Source of the DNA: a bacterium
GTDB taxonomy: Bacteria > Armatimonadota > Zipacnadia > Zipacnadales > Zipacnadaceae
Length of the DNA stretch: 46,380 nt
Direction: 5' to 3'
Assembly: GCA_030615605.1 (NCBI GenBank)
Contig: JAUWYY010000018.1
Coordinates: 1-46,380, forward strand
The position numbers were made by a program, and so were the translations under genes. Of this stretch, positions 17,601 to 25,293 are shown piece after piece (positions within the stretch are counted from its first letter, which is position 1; the number at the start of each line of letters is the position of its first letter). Under the pieces are notes generated by a model. It ran no database searches and had not been told where the DNA came from. It saw only the letters and a list, made by a program, of their open reading frames with translations.

Positions 17601-18554
17601 ATGAAATGCCGACAATGCCGGGAACGGATGAACCTTTATCTGGCAGAAGCTTTGGTGGGCAACTGGATTGAGCAGTTCGAGCAGCATATAGCAGACTGTC
17701 CGGACTGCGCCCAGGAGCTGAGTCAGGAGCAGCAGTTGTTGGAAATGCTGCACAACTTGTCCGCTCCCACACCATCCGAGGACCTCTCCACCCGTATCAA
17801 GGCCGCTGCTCGGGTGCAGTTGCGCCAGTCCGAGGCGCAGATGCGGCCGGCTTACTATCTCAAGGTCGCCGCAGCCTGTGCTGTGGTGGTGTTGGCCGTT
17901 GGTGTTGGGGTTGTTTGGAGAGCGCCTTCTGCCCGCCAGGCCCTGGCTCCGCCCACCGCGCCTGCTGAGATGACGAGAGCTGCTGAGCGGCAGCCTGCAG
18001 TTGCAGGAATCCCCACGTTGCCAGCGCTGAAGACGGCACTCGCAAAGCCCGAAAAGTCGGTTGAAACTAGCACGGTCGTGGCCAGCTTGCCTCATAGGCT
18101 CCGTGCTGAGTCGGCTACGCCGCAGCCAGAAGCATCCCCGCCCGCGCTGGCTGGCCCCGAGACAAGCGGCGTTGAGGAGAGTATGACGACGGAGCCGATT
18201 GAAGAGAAGCTGATTGGGCCGGGTGCCGTTAGGTTGGCCCGGGCCGGAAGGGGTCAGATGATGCGCACTGCCGAAGTCCGCAGCGCGCGTCCGCCCAATT
18301 ATCTGGTGCAGGCGGCAGCCCGAGTCGATTCCGGCAGCGAGCTGTCCCTGGCCAACACCGACGCGGCGCAAGCGGCCCAGGTGGAGCTGGCGGGGCGGAC
18401 GCTGGTCGGGACGGTAGTTGCCAACGCCATGGTCAGCCAGTATGTTCGCGAGGCAATTATCGAGAGCGACGAAACAATGTTGACCCTGACAACCTCAGCG
18501 CCTGGCTCACTGATTGAAGTAACTGCCAGAGATGGGGAAGCTCAAGCAGACTAG
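17601..18554 (+). CDS. Transmembrane zinc-finger anti-sigma factor (zf-HC2)
   Basis: The 317-aa protein starts MKCRQCRERMNLYL and carries the anti-sigma zinc finger H29-x3-C33-x2-C36 (HIADCPDC) in its cytosolic N-terminus, which would hold the ECF factor encoded just upstream. A single membrane helix spans residues about 88-106. The exported part is low in structure (Pro/Ala/Glu-rich) up to about residue 210, then ends in a compact hydrophobic/charged segment. An alternative ATG at 17550 has no ribosome binding site, whereas GAGG precedes 17601. Release probably follows an envelope signal; the exported repeat protein encoded next is a candidate sensor (inference). Confidence 0.88.
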   Translation: MKCRQCRERMNLYLAEALVGNWIEQFEQHIADCPDCAQELSQEQQLLEMLHNLSAPTPSEDLSTRIKAAARVQLRQSEAQMRPAYYLKVAAACAVVVLAVGVGVVWRAPSARQALAPPTAPAEMTRAAERQPAVAGIPTLPALKTALAKPEKSVETSTVVASLPHRLRAESATPQPEASPPALAGPETSGVEESMTTEPIEEKLIGPGAVRLARAGRGQMMRTAEVRSARPPNYLVQAAARVDSGSELSLANTDAAQAAQVELAGRTLVGTVVANAMVSQYVREAIIESDETMLTLTTSAPGSLIEVTARDGEAQAD

Positions 18555-18570
18555 CTAACGGTGTGTGAAC

Positions 18571-19425
18571 ATGAAACGAATGATTTTGCCAGCCTTGCTA
18601 TTTGCCCTGCTAATCACGTCAAGCACAGCTTGGGCAGAAGAGGCGCCTGACCAACAAACGCTGTTGCCCTCGTCGGTGCAAGTTCCGACTCCGGAGCTGA
18701 ACCTATTTGACGTCGTCAGTGGTGCTACCGTCGAACAGCGCGCCAGGATGAGTCGGCTTCTGGTCAACAAGTATCCCTCCCTCACTGCAGGTTTTTCCGC
18801 GCTGCTCGCTGGGAAGTATCCGCAAGTACTGACTGAGATAACTGTCTACGTGGATCATTTGGTTAAGACGAAGTATCCGGAGATTCCTGCTCTGGTTCTG
18901 CATGAGCTAGGATCAGTACCGGCGATACATGCGACCATCGAGAAACTTATCAGTGAGAAATATCCGAACCTGATTTCGGAGCTTGTGGCGGTTGCCAAGT
19001 CTGCCGACCCTGGTAACCTCCACGCCGCAGTGGCGCAAGTGATCCAGGAGAAGCACCCTAAGCTGGTTGCGGATGTACTGACCGCAATTAGAGGCAAGTT
19101 CCCGTCGCTGCTAACCAGGCTGCAATATCAGGTGCTGAGCCGTCATCCCGGGATACTCATTGATGTCGCTGACATGGTCCAGCGGCGCTACCCGGGTTTC
19201 ACCAACGATGTACTGGTGCTGATTCTCACAGAGTATCCGGATCTGGTCTCTGAGGTGATTGTGACTCTAAGTGAGGTGCCCACACCCGATGCGTCTGGAG
19301 TGGCTGAAGACGAATTGGTAGGTCCGCAGGAAACCAGTCCAGCACCGGGCGACGAGGCTCCCGAGGCTGAGGAAGCTGCCGGCACAACTGCAAGTGGCAC
19401 CGGCGATGTTACTGAGGGTGAATAG
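18571..19425 (+). CDS. Exported protein built of a 15-residue proline-phased repeat
   Basis: The 284-aa protein has a signal peptide (LPALLFALLITSSTAWA|EE) and then 11 copies of a short unit of the form [K/R][Y/H/F]P-x-[L/I]-x-x-x-[hydrophobic]. From the ATG at 18571 the key prolines fall at 69, 84, 103, 117, 132, 147, 163, 178, 193, 208 and 223, a near-constant step of 15. Typical units are NKYPSLTAGFSALLAG, SEKYPNLISELVAVA and TEYPDLVSEVIV. The tail (about 235-284) is acidic and Ala/Thr/Glu-rich. I know no named family with this pattern; an alpha-helical solenoid with one helix per unit is likely. It is third in the sigma/anti-sigma operon and is followed by a terminator. A GTG six bases upstream is an alternative start. 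Confidence 0.8.
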   Translation: MKRMILPALLFALLITSSTAWAEEAPDQQTLLPSSVQVPTPELNLFDVVSGATVEQRARMSRLLVNKYPSLTAGFSALLAGKYPQVLTEITVYVDHLVKTKYPEIPALVLHELGSVPAIHATIEKLISEKYPNLISELVAVAKSADPGNLHAAVAQVIQEKHPKLVADVLTAIRGKFPSLLTRLQYQVLSRHPGILIDVADMVQRRYPGFTNDVLVLILTEYPDLVSEVIVTLSEVPTPDASGVAEDELVGPQETSPAPGDEAPEAEEAAGTTASGTGDVTEGE

Positions 19426-19455
19426 AATGAAGCAACGGGCATCTGGGAACTGATT

Positions 19456-19485
19456 AGCCCAGGTCAAATTGACCTGGGCTTTTTT
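19456..19485 (+). terminator. Intrinsic terminator of the sigma factor operon
   Basis: A perfect 12-bp stem, AGCCCAGGTCAA (19456-19467) paired with TTGACCTGGGCT (19469-19480), is followed by a run of six T (19480-19485). It lies 30 bp after the stop of the repeat protein, closing the three-gene operon. Confidence 0.9.
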
Positions 19486-19522
19486 GTTGGGGGTGCCAAT
19501 GTGGATAGCTCGGCCTTCTGCG

Positions 19523-19792
19523 CTAATCTGACTCCGTCTTCGCCACTTCAGCGGGCTTCTCTGACTCGGCGGGCGAGCTTTCCGGTGTTGTCGGCTTCTT
19601 CTTGCCGGTTGGGCCGTAGTCATTCACGTGAAAGCCGCTGCCTTTGAAGATGATGGCGGGTGGGGAGAATATCCGATGTACCGATCCGTTGCAGCCGTCG
19701 GTGGGACATTCGATCTCAGGCTTATCACGAAAGCTGTGGCGCACCTCGAAGAGGCATCCACACTCTTCGCATTTGTATTCGTAGATGGGCAT
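19523..19792 (-). CDS. FmdB-family zinc ribbon protein
   Basis: The 89-aa protein starts MPIYEYKCEECGCLFEV, the hallmark of the FmdB zinc-ribbon family, with two cysteine pairs: CEEC (residues 8-11) and a second pair CPTDGC. The middle GSVHRIFSPPAIIFKGSGFH is also family-typical. The C-terminal 25 residues are Pro/Glu/Lys-rich and disordered. AAGGAG precedes the ATG. FmdB proteins are small, usually monocistronic, and were named as putative regulators of amidase/formamidase genes; their biochemical role is not settled. The promoter at 19935-19963 has a palindrome over its -10. Confidence 0.92.
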   Translation of the reverse strand: MPIYEYKCEECGCLFEVRHSFRDKPEIECPTDGCNGSVHRIFSPPAIIFKGSGFHVNDYGPTGKKKPTTPESSPAESEKPAEVAKTESD

Positions 19793-19928
19793 TGTTGCTA
19801 ACTCCTTGCTCGGGAAGGTCCCGAACTAGTACATGACGAAACTTCCCAGATGATAACGGCTCAGCCCAGCTACTAACCTGTGCTGACGGTGCCGAGAAGT
19901 GAATTGAGCCTCACGAAGGCTGTATATT

Positions 19929-19942
19929 TGTATGATCATACA
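19929..19942. promoter_or_regulatory. 14-bp perfect palindrome over the fmdB -10 box
   Basis: TGTATGATCATACA is a perfect 14-bp palindrome and overlaps the -10 hexamer of the fmdB promoter. The position suits a repressor operator, possibly autoregulatory, but no binding family is identified. Confidence 0.45.
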
Positions 19943-19963
19943 TCTAGTCCGGATTGATGTCAA
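19935..19963 (-). promoter_or_regulatory. Sigma70 promoter for the fmdB-like gene
   Basis: The minus strand has TTGACA (19958-19963), a 17-base spacer and TATGAT (19935-19940). Initiation near 19928 gives a leader of about 135 nt. Confidence 0.65.
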
Positions 19964-20040
19964 CTTGCTGGGCCGGCTTTGGCACTCATGGGTGCCGACT
20001 GCTAAAGGTCTGTGGCCAGTCTGGATGAGGAGGCGGGCTT

Positions 20041-20754
20041 ATGAAGCAACAATTGGTGCTACTTTATCAGTTGCAACAGACTGATAGCCAGACAGAGGCT
20101 GACGAGGCAGAACTCTCCGGGCTGGATAATGGTGAGACCCTGGCCGGAGAGCTGGAAGCTGAAAAGGCCAAACTGACTGAGCTGGATGACAAGCTATCTG
20201 CCGCGCAGGCCGAACTGTACGATAAACAGTTGCAGTTGCAGGGCACTGAAGACGATCGGCAGACCAAGTGGGATCAGACCTACGGAGGGATGATTTCCGA
20301 CCCCAAGGAGCTGTCGGCCCTTGAGCGGAAGATCCAAGAACTCGACCGGCGCAAGGACAAGCTGGAAGAAGATATCATTATGCTGCTCGATGATGTGGAC
20401 ATTCTCCAGGAGCAGGTAGACGAGAAGCAAACCAGTGTAGAGGAGATGAGCAGCAGGCTGAGCGAAGTTCGACAGCATTTCGAGCAGCGTTGCGCCGAGC
20501 TTTCTGAAGAGCTGGAGTATTTGGCCCAGCAGCGCAGTGAGCTGGGAGCGCAGATCAAATCGAGCCTGCTGGACGACTACGAACACACCAGACAGCACAA
20601 CGCCAACATCGCTGTCGCGATTGCTAAAGACAGGGCGTGCAGCGCCTGTCACACAGCGGTAGCCAGCAGTCTGCTGGGGGAACTGCAACAGCCAACAACA
20701 GTTGTTAGATGTGAGAGCTGTCGGCGAGTCTTGGTTTTGGACAAGTGGATTTAG
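20041..20754 (+). CDS. Coiled-coil protein with C-terminal C4 zinc ribbon (DUF164 / zf-RING_7)
   Basis: The 237-aa protein begins with a long antiparallel coiled coil (residues about 1-185; heptads rich in Leu, Glu, Gln) containing the DUF164 core DPKELSALERKIQEL. It ends with a zinc ribbon CSACHTAV (about 202) and CESCRRVL (about 226). Family members occur widely and have been linked to nucleic-acid binding or cell-surface biogenesis, but no definite function is established. GAGGAGGCGG precedes the ATG. Its stop overlaps the convergent amidase gene by four bases. Confident as a family call, not as a function. Confidence 0.9.
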   Translation: MKQQLVLLYQLQQTDSQTEADEAELSGLDNGETLAGELEAEKAKLTELDDKLSAAQAELYDKQLQLQGTEDDRQTKWDQTYGGMISDPKELSALERKIQELDRRKDKLEEDIIMLLDDVDILQEQVDEKQTSVEEMSSRLSEVRQHFEQRCAELSEELEYLAQQRSELGAQIKSSLLDDYEHTRQHNANIAVAIAKDRACSACHTAVASSLLGELQQPTTVVRCESCRRVLVLDKWI

Positions 20755-21365
20755 CTGCGGTCTATGCCGGCCTGCACTCGCCTGAGGACCTGTTCCCAGG
20801 GCACTCCCGCTCCCGGACATTCGGTGGCGCCCAGGTCGCAGTGACGCAGCAGGCGGCTGAGCGGTATGCTATGGCGGCGCATCTGCTTGACTGTGAGCTT
20901 GACCAGTGCATCAAGTTGGGCATCTGTAGGATGCGCTGTCTGCGCCCCACGATCGCTAAAGTCACCAATCAAGCAGATTCCCAGATAATGGTTGTAGCCG
21001 GCGGTGTGGGCGCCCGGCATCCATTTGGGCCGGCCTGCCTGCACGGTGCCATCCAGCAGGATGACGTAGTGATAACCAATGTGGTAGACCCGTTGGCCGT
21101 AGCGAAGGCCCCAGCCCCGATTATTGTGTACCCGGTCCAGAAAGGCCGCATCAACACCTAAGCCGATGTCGGTGTCAGTGGCGCTGTGATGGATGACGAT
21201 GCCACGGGGCACCAGCGGAAGTATCCGGTAGGGCCATGCCGGGCCGAGGCGGACGTAAAGCGCTCCCACGAGTACAGTGGCGAGCACGGCAACCAGCAGA
21301 CCCGCCCCCAGGGGACGCAGTCGGCCGATAGCTGCACGTTTATTGTCAGGCTGAGAGGTGGGCAT
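20751..21365 (-). CDS. N-acetylmuramoyl-L-alanine amidase (Amidase_2/PGRP fold), membrane-anchored
   Basis: The protein of about 204 aa has one N-terminal membrane segment (GLLVAVLATVLVGALYV) and then an amidase/peptidoglycan-recognition domain. The zinc ligands are visible: His in IVIHHSATD, and His plus Cys in LLRHCDLGATECPG. The catalytic-type Tyr is in GYHYVILLDG, and HTAGYNHYLGICLIGDF is the family core. It would cleave the stem peptide from peptidoglycan on the outer side of the inner membrane. No clear ribosome binding site distinguishes ATG 21365 from a TTG at 21383. It is convergent with the zinc-ribbon gene. Confidence 0.88.
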   Translation of the reverse strand: MPTSQPDNKRAAIGRLRPLGAGLLVAVLATVLVGALYVRLGPAWPYRILPLVPRGIVIHHSATDTDIGLGVDAAFLDRVHNNRGWGLRYGQRVYHIGYHYVILLDGTVQAGRPKWMPGAHTAGYNHYLGICLIGDFSDRGAQTAHPTDAQLDALVKLTVKQMRRHSIPLSRLLRHCDLGATECPGAGVPWEQVLRRVQAGIDRS

Positions 21366-21447
21366 TTTGATATGTTGGCTCAACTGCTCTGCTGTGACTA
21401 TTCGTGTCCCTGAGGCGATAAACCTCCGAAAGATAGCCTGAGGCCGG

Positions 21448-21476
21448 TTGACATTCCGAGGCTCGGGTGCTACAAC
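21448..21476 (+). promoter_or_regulatory. Sigma70-like promoter for nfnAB
   Basis: TTGACA (21448-21453), a 17-base spacer and TACAAC (21471-21476) lie about 84 bp upstream of the NfnA-like ATG. The -35 is perfect and the -10 matches four of six. Confidence 0.55.
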
Positions 21477-21559
21477 TAGGCTCGAATTGCCTCGCCGTCC
21501 GCGCCAGCGACGGTGACTTTTTGTAAGTTAAAGACCCAGCATAAGAGAAATCAGGAATA

Positions 21560-22417
21560 ATGTTTGAGATCACAGGCAAGCAACAGTTAGCCGAAGAGAT
21601 CATTGAGTATACCATCCAGGCGCCGGATGTGGTTCGCCACCATGAGCCTGGGCAGTTCTGCATCATCCGGGTAGCCAGCCACGGTGAGCGTATTCCTCTG
21701 TCAATTGCCGATACCGACATCCAGGCGGGCACCATAACTGTAGTGGTGCAGATCATGGGCCATTCCACCCAGGAGCTAGCCCAGCTTGGAGTGGGGGACG
21801 CCATCCTGGATGTGCTCGGGCCGCTGGGGCATCCCACGGATATCGGCACCCCGGATCGGGCAGTATTCGTCGGCGGCGGTGTGGGCGCCCCCGCTGGGAA
21901 TCTGATAGTGGGCCAGATGAAGCAAGCCGGTGCCGAGGTGCTGGCCATCATTGGCTTTCGCACCCGCGACCTGGTTATCTACGAAGAGAGAATCCGCGCG
22001 CAGGCTGATGAGCTGATCGTGACTACTGACGACGGCTCCTACGGCTACCACGGGCTGGTCACCGAGCCGCTTCAGCAGCGACTGGAGGCCGGTAGCGAGT
22101 ACGATGTGGTGGTAACGGTCGGGCCAGTGGTGATGATGAGAGCAGTAGCGGAAGTCACCCGTCCCTATGGCATTCACACGATCGCCAGTCTCAACCCGAT
22201 TATGGTGGACGGGACAGGTATGTGCGGGGCCTGCCGGGTGACTGTGGGCGGCGAGACCAAGTTCGCCTGCGTGGACGGTCCGGAGTTCGATGCTCACCAG
22301 GTTGACTTTGACGAATTGCTGCAGCGGCTGGCGATCTACAGCCAACAGGAGCAGCAGGCAGAGGAAGCTGGCCCCCATCCGTGCCAACTTGAACAACAGA
22401 TAGGCAAGATGCAGTAG
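21560..22417 (+). CDS. nfnA: NfnA/SudB-like FAD and [2Fe-2S] subunit of ferredoxin:NADP+ oxidoreductase
   Basis: The 285-aa protein has a ferredoxin-reductase fold: an FAD domain with ERIPLSIADTD, an NAD(P) domain opening VFVGGGVGAPAGNLI, and a C-terminal iron-sulfur segment GTGMCGACRVTVGG followed by FACVDGPEF. This C-terminus is shared by dihydroorotate dehydrogenase electron-transfer subunits and by NfnA/SudB. The immediately following glutamate-synthase-like gene points to NfnA. In the complex it binds NADH and passes electrons for flavin-based bifurcation between ferredoxin and NADPH. It may also act in sulfide or polysulfide reduction as described for SudAB. Confidence 0.88.
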   Translation: MFEITGKQQLAEEIIEYTIQAPDVVRHHEPGQFCIIRVASHGERIPLSIADTDIQAGTITVVVQIMGHSTQELAQLGVGDAILDVLGPLGHPTDIGTPDRAVFVGGGVGAPAGNLIVGQMKQAGAEVLAIIGFRTRDLVIYEERIRAQADELIVTTDDGSYGYHGLVTEPLQQRLEAGSEYDVVVTVGPVVMMRAVAEVTRPYGIHTIASLNPIMVDGTGMCGACRVTVGGETKFACVDGPEFDAHQVDFDELLQRLAIYSQQEQQAEEAGPHPCQLEQQIGKMQ

Positions 22418-22420
22418 TCT

Positions 22421-23821
22421 ATGGATACAAGAGAGCGAATGAAACTTGAGCCGATTCCGATGCCGGAGGCGAACGCGAGCGACCGGCGGGCCGGCTTCGG
22501 CGAAGTGAACCAGGGCTACACCGAAGAGTTAGCTCACGCCGAGGCCGAGCGCTGTCTGCAATGTAAGAATGAGCCGTGTCGGGCGGGCTGTCCGGTTGAC
22601 GTGGACATTCCTGCTTTCATCGAGCTAATTCGCGCGGGCAAGCATACTCAGGCCGGGCTTAAGATCAAGGAAACTAATGCTTTCCCGGCTATCTGCGGGC
22701 GCGTCTGTCCCCAGGAGCAGCAGTGTCAAGCAGAATGTGTGCTGGCCAAGCAGGACAAGCCCATCAATATCGGCTACCTGGAGCGGTTTGCCGGCGATTA
22801 CCTGATAGACAACCCGCCTGTGCAGGTTGAGCGTCCCGAGGCGAGTGGATACAAAGTAGCAGTAGTGGGATCAGGTCCCGCGGGATTGGCTGCCGCCGGC
22901 GACCTGGCCAAGCGTGGTCACCAGGTGACCGTCTTTGAGGCGCTGCACCGGCCCGGTGGAGTGCTGGTCTATGGCATTCCGGAGTTTCGTCTGCCCAATG
23001 TGACGGTTGACCACGAAGTGGACGCGCTGGGCCAGTTGGGTGTGGAAATCCGCACCAATGTAGTGGTGGGCCGTACTTTGACTGTTGACGATCTGCGGCA
23101 GCAGATGGGCTTCGACGCGATATTCCTGGCGCTGGGCGCAGGTGCTCCGATCTTTCTGGGCCTGGACGGCGAAAATCTGCCTGGAGTTATGTCCGCTAAT
23201 GAGTTTCTTACCCGTGTCAATCTAATGCGGGCCTTTGATGAAGACTATGACACTCCGGTCCAGCGTGGGCGCAATGTCACGGTGATTGGCGGAGGCAACG
23301 TGGCTATGGACTCCAGCCGGGCCGCAGTCCGCCTGGGTGCGGAAAGTGTCAAGCTGCTATACCGGCGTACCCGGGCGGAGATGCCGGCGCGGATAGAAGA
23401 AGTCCGACATGCGGAAGAAGAAGGAGTGCTCTTTGAATTCCTGGTTGCACCAACTCGTTTTCTCGCCGACGAGGGGCGCTTGGCCGCAGTCGAATGCCTG
23501 CGCATGGAACTGGGGGAGCCGGACGAGTCAGGTCGCCGCCGGCCGGTTCCGATCCCCGGCTCCGAATTCACTGTGGAAACCGATCAGGCGATTGTGGCCG
23601 TCGGGGCACGGGTTAATCCGTCTGCACGGCTGATAGTGCCGGGTATGGAGCAGGATGGGAAGGGCCACATCATTGTTGATCCCGAGACGCTGATGACGAG
23701 TATCCCCGGAGTGTTTGCGGGCGGGGACGTAGTTGGCGGTGAGGAGACGGTCATCGAGGCCCTCAGCCACGGCCGCCGCGCCGCCGCAGCGATTGATAAG
23801 TATCTGCGGGGTAGTTGTTAG
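22421..23821 (+). CDS. nfnB: NfnB/SudA/GltA-like NADPH-binding subunit
   Basis: The 466-aa protein starts three bases after nfnA. The N-terminal domain has two [4Fe-4S] sites: CLQCKNEPCRAGCPV (about residues 46-60) and CGRVCPQEQQCQAEC (about 90-105). A first dinucleotide fold follows, VAVVGSGPAGLAAAGDLAKR, then the family segment RPGGVLVYGIPEFRLP, and a second one, VTVIGGGNVAMDSSRAAVRL. The length and the pairing with the preceding gene fit NfnB rather than the small subunit of a true glutamate synthase; no large gltB-type gene is present here. An internal ATG at 22439 is an alternative start. Its stop interlocks with the convergent glgA stop. Confidence 0.9.
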   Translation: MDTRERMKLEPIPMPEANASDRRAGFGEVNQGYTEELAHAEAERCLQCKNEPCRAGCPVDVDIPAFIELIRAGKHTQAGLKIKETNAFPAICGRVCPQEQQCQAECVLAKQDKPINIGYLERFAGDYLIDNPPVQVERPEASGYKVAVVGSGPAGLAAAGDLAKRGHQVTVFEALHRPGGVLVYGIPEFRLPNVTVDHEVDALGQLGVEIRTNVVVGRTLTVDDLRQQMGFDAIFLALGAGAPIFLGLDGENLPGVMSANEFLTRVNLMRAFDEDYDTPVQRGRNVTVIGGGNVAMDSSRAAVRLGAESVKLLYRRTRAEMPARIEEVRHAEEEGVLFEFLVAPTRFLADEGRLAAVECLRMELGEPDESGRRRPVPIPGSEFTVETDQAIVAVGARVNPSARLIVPGMEQDGKGHIIVDPETLMTSIPGVFAGGDVVGGEETVIEALSHGRRAAAAIDKYLRGSC

Positions 23822-25260
23822 GCTGTCCTATCGAGCGCTGCCTTGTAAAGTTGCTGATACTTCTTGGCAGAGCGATCCCAGGAGAAGTCGCAACTGAGCG
23901 CGTTGTTGACGATCTTTTTCCACCGTTTGGGGAGCTTGGTGAAGGTGTCCACTGCCCGGTTGATAGCATCCAACAGTTCTTCTGCCGAATAACCCTCAAA
24001 CTTGTAGCCGTTTTGGGGGTGACCGCGAACGCCTCGCTCTTGAATACTGTCATCCAGCCCGCCGGTTGCCCGCACGATAGGCACTGTCCCGTAGGCCAGG
24101 GCGATCATCTGACCCAGTCCGCACGGCTCGTAGCGGGAGGGCATCAGGAACATATCGGCTCCTGCGTATATCTGGCAAGCCAATTCCCCACTGAAGTCAA
24201 TGACGGCAGCTACATTTTCCTGGGTGGCCGCCGCCTGGTGCAGCATATTCTCGTAGAGTTGGTCGCCGGTGCCCAGCACCACCAGTTGGGCATCCTGGAT
24301 CTGGGGCAGGGCCTCGGCCAAAATGTCCAGCCCCTTCTGGGCGTCCAGGCGCGTGACCATACCGATTAAGGGAATATCGGAGGCTACCGGCAGGCCCATC
24401 TGCTCCTGCAGGGCTTGCTTGCATTGCGCCTTGCCAGACACATCATCTGCGCTGAAGTTGGCAGCAAGGGCCTCGTCGGTGGCGGGATTCCACACCCCAT
24501 AGTCAATGCCGTTGAGAATCCCCCAGACATCTTTCCGACGAGCTTCGATCAGGTCGCCAATGTTCGGCCCAAATTCCGGCGTCTCGATTTCTTGAGCATA
24601 CTTCTCACTGACAGTGTTAACCATATCGGCGCAGGCCAGGCCGGCGCGGGCCAGATTGAGCTGGCCGTTATGCAGCATATCACTGACTCCAGGATCGTCA
24701 GACGCAAGCCCGGTCACCTCCAGCAGCTTCGCGGGGAAGGTGCCCTGGTAGGCGCTGCCCAGGTTGTGGGCGGTATAGACGGTTTGCGGGCCGCCGACGT
24801 CGGGCTGCTTGAGGTATACCGCCACCAGGCTGGTATGCCAGTCGTTGAGGTGAATGACATCCGGCTGCCAGTTAAGCGGCTCGAGCACCGCGAGAATAGC
24901 CCGGCAAAAGAAGGTCAGCCGCTCCAGGTTGTCGGGATAGGCGCCTCCCGGCGGGCCGTAGACATGCGGGCGGCTGAAGTAGTCATGGTGCTCGACGAAA
25001 TAGATCGGCACCTCGCTGCCGGGTAGGCGCGATTCATCCAGGGCACAACCCGACATGCCAGAGGCCATGGGTACCGGACAACTGGACACCGTCCGCCACA
25101 TATCAGGAGCCGCCTCTGCTACTGTCTGATACTTGGGCATTATCACCCGAATGTCAATGTCGAGCTGTGCCAATGCCTTGGGCAGCGAGCCGGCCACATC
25201 GGCCAGGCCACCAACCTTGGCAAAGGGGACTACTTCGGCGGAAGCCAGTATAACTTTCAT
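23818..25260 (-). CDS. glgA: Glycogen synthase (GT5, ADP-glucose)
   Basis: The 480-aa protein starts MKVILASAEVVPFAKVGGLA, where KVGGL is the ADP-glucose phosphate-binding loop of GT5 synthases. The middle holds WHTSLVAVYLK, and the C-terminal Rossmann domain has GMVTRLDAQKGLDIL, LMPSRYEPCGLGQMIALAYG and GGLDDSI, the conserved catalytic/donor region. It elongates alpha-1,4-glucan. Two ATG codons are adjacent (25263 and 25260); AGGAGG at 25268-25273 gives better spacing to the second. It is the last gene of the galT-kinase-regulator-glgC-glgA set, 33 bp after glgC. Confidence 0.95.
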   Translation of the reverse strand: MKVILASAEVVPFAKVGGLADVAGSLPKALAQLDIDIRVIMPKYQTVAEAAPDMWRTVSSCPVPMASGMSGCALDESRLPGSEVPIYFVEHHDYFSRPHVYGPPGGAYPDNLERLTFFCRAILAVLEPLNWQPDVIHLNDWHTSLVAVYLKQPDVGGPQTVYTAHNLGSAYQGTFPAKLLEVTGLASDDPGVSDMLHNGQLNLARAGLACADMVNTVSEKYAQEIETPEFGPNIGDLIEARRKDVWGILNGIDYGVWNPATDEALAANFSADDVSGKAQCKQALQEQMGLPVASDIPLIGMVTRLDAQKGLDILAEALPQIQDAQLVVLGTGDQLYENMLHQAAATQENVAAVIDFSGELACQIYAGADMFLMPSRYEPCGLGQMIALAYGTVPIVRATGGLDDSIQERGVRGHPQNGYKFEGYSAEELLDAINRAVDTFTKLPKRWKKIVNNALSCDFSWDRSAKKYQQLYKAALDRTA

Positions 25261-25293
25261 CATTAACCCTCCTCACGTGGGCAGACGAACCAC

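Noticed and set aside
17547..18371. Minus-strand open frame of 274 codons opposite the anti-sigma gene
   Set aside because: Low-complexity Arg/Ser/Gly composition without motif; the plus strand has the zinc finger and membrane helix.
22421..23821. Assignment as the small subunit of glutamate synthase
   Set aside because: No large amidotransferase-type subunit is adjacent, while an NfnA/SudB-like gene lies three bases upstream, so NfnB/SudA fits better.
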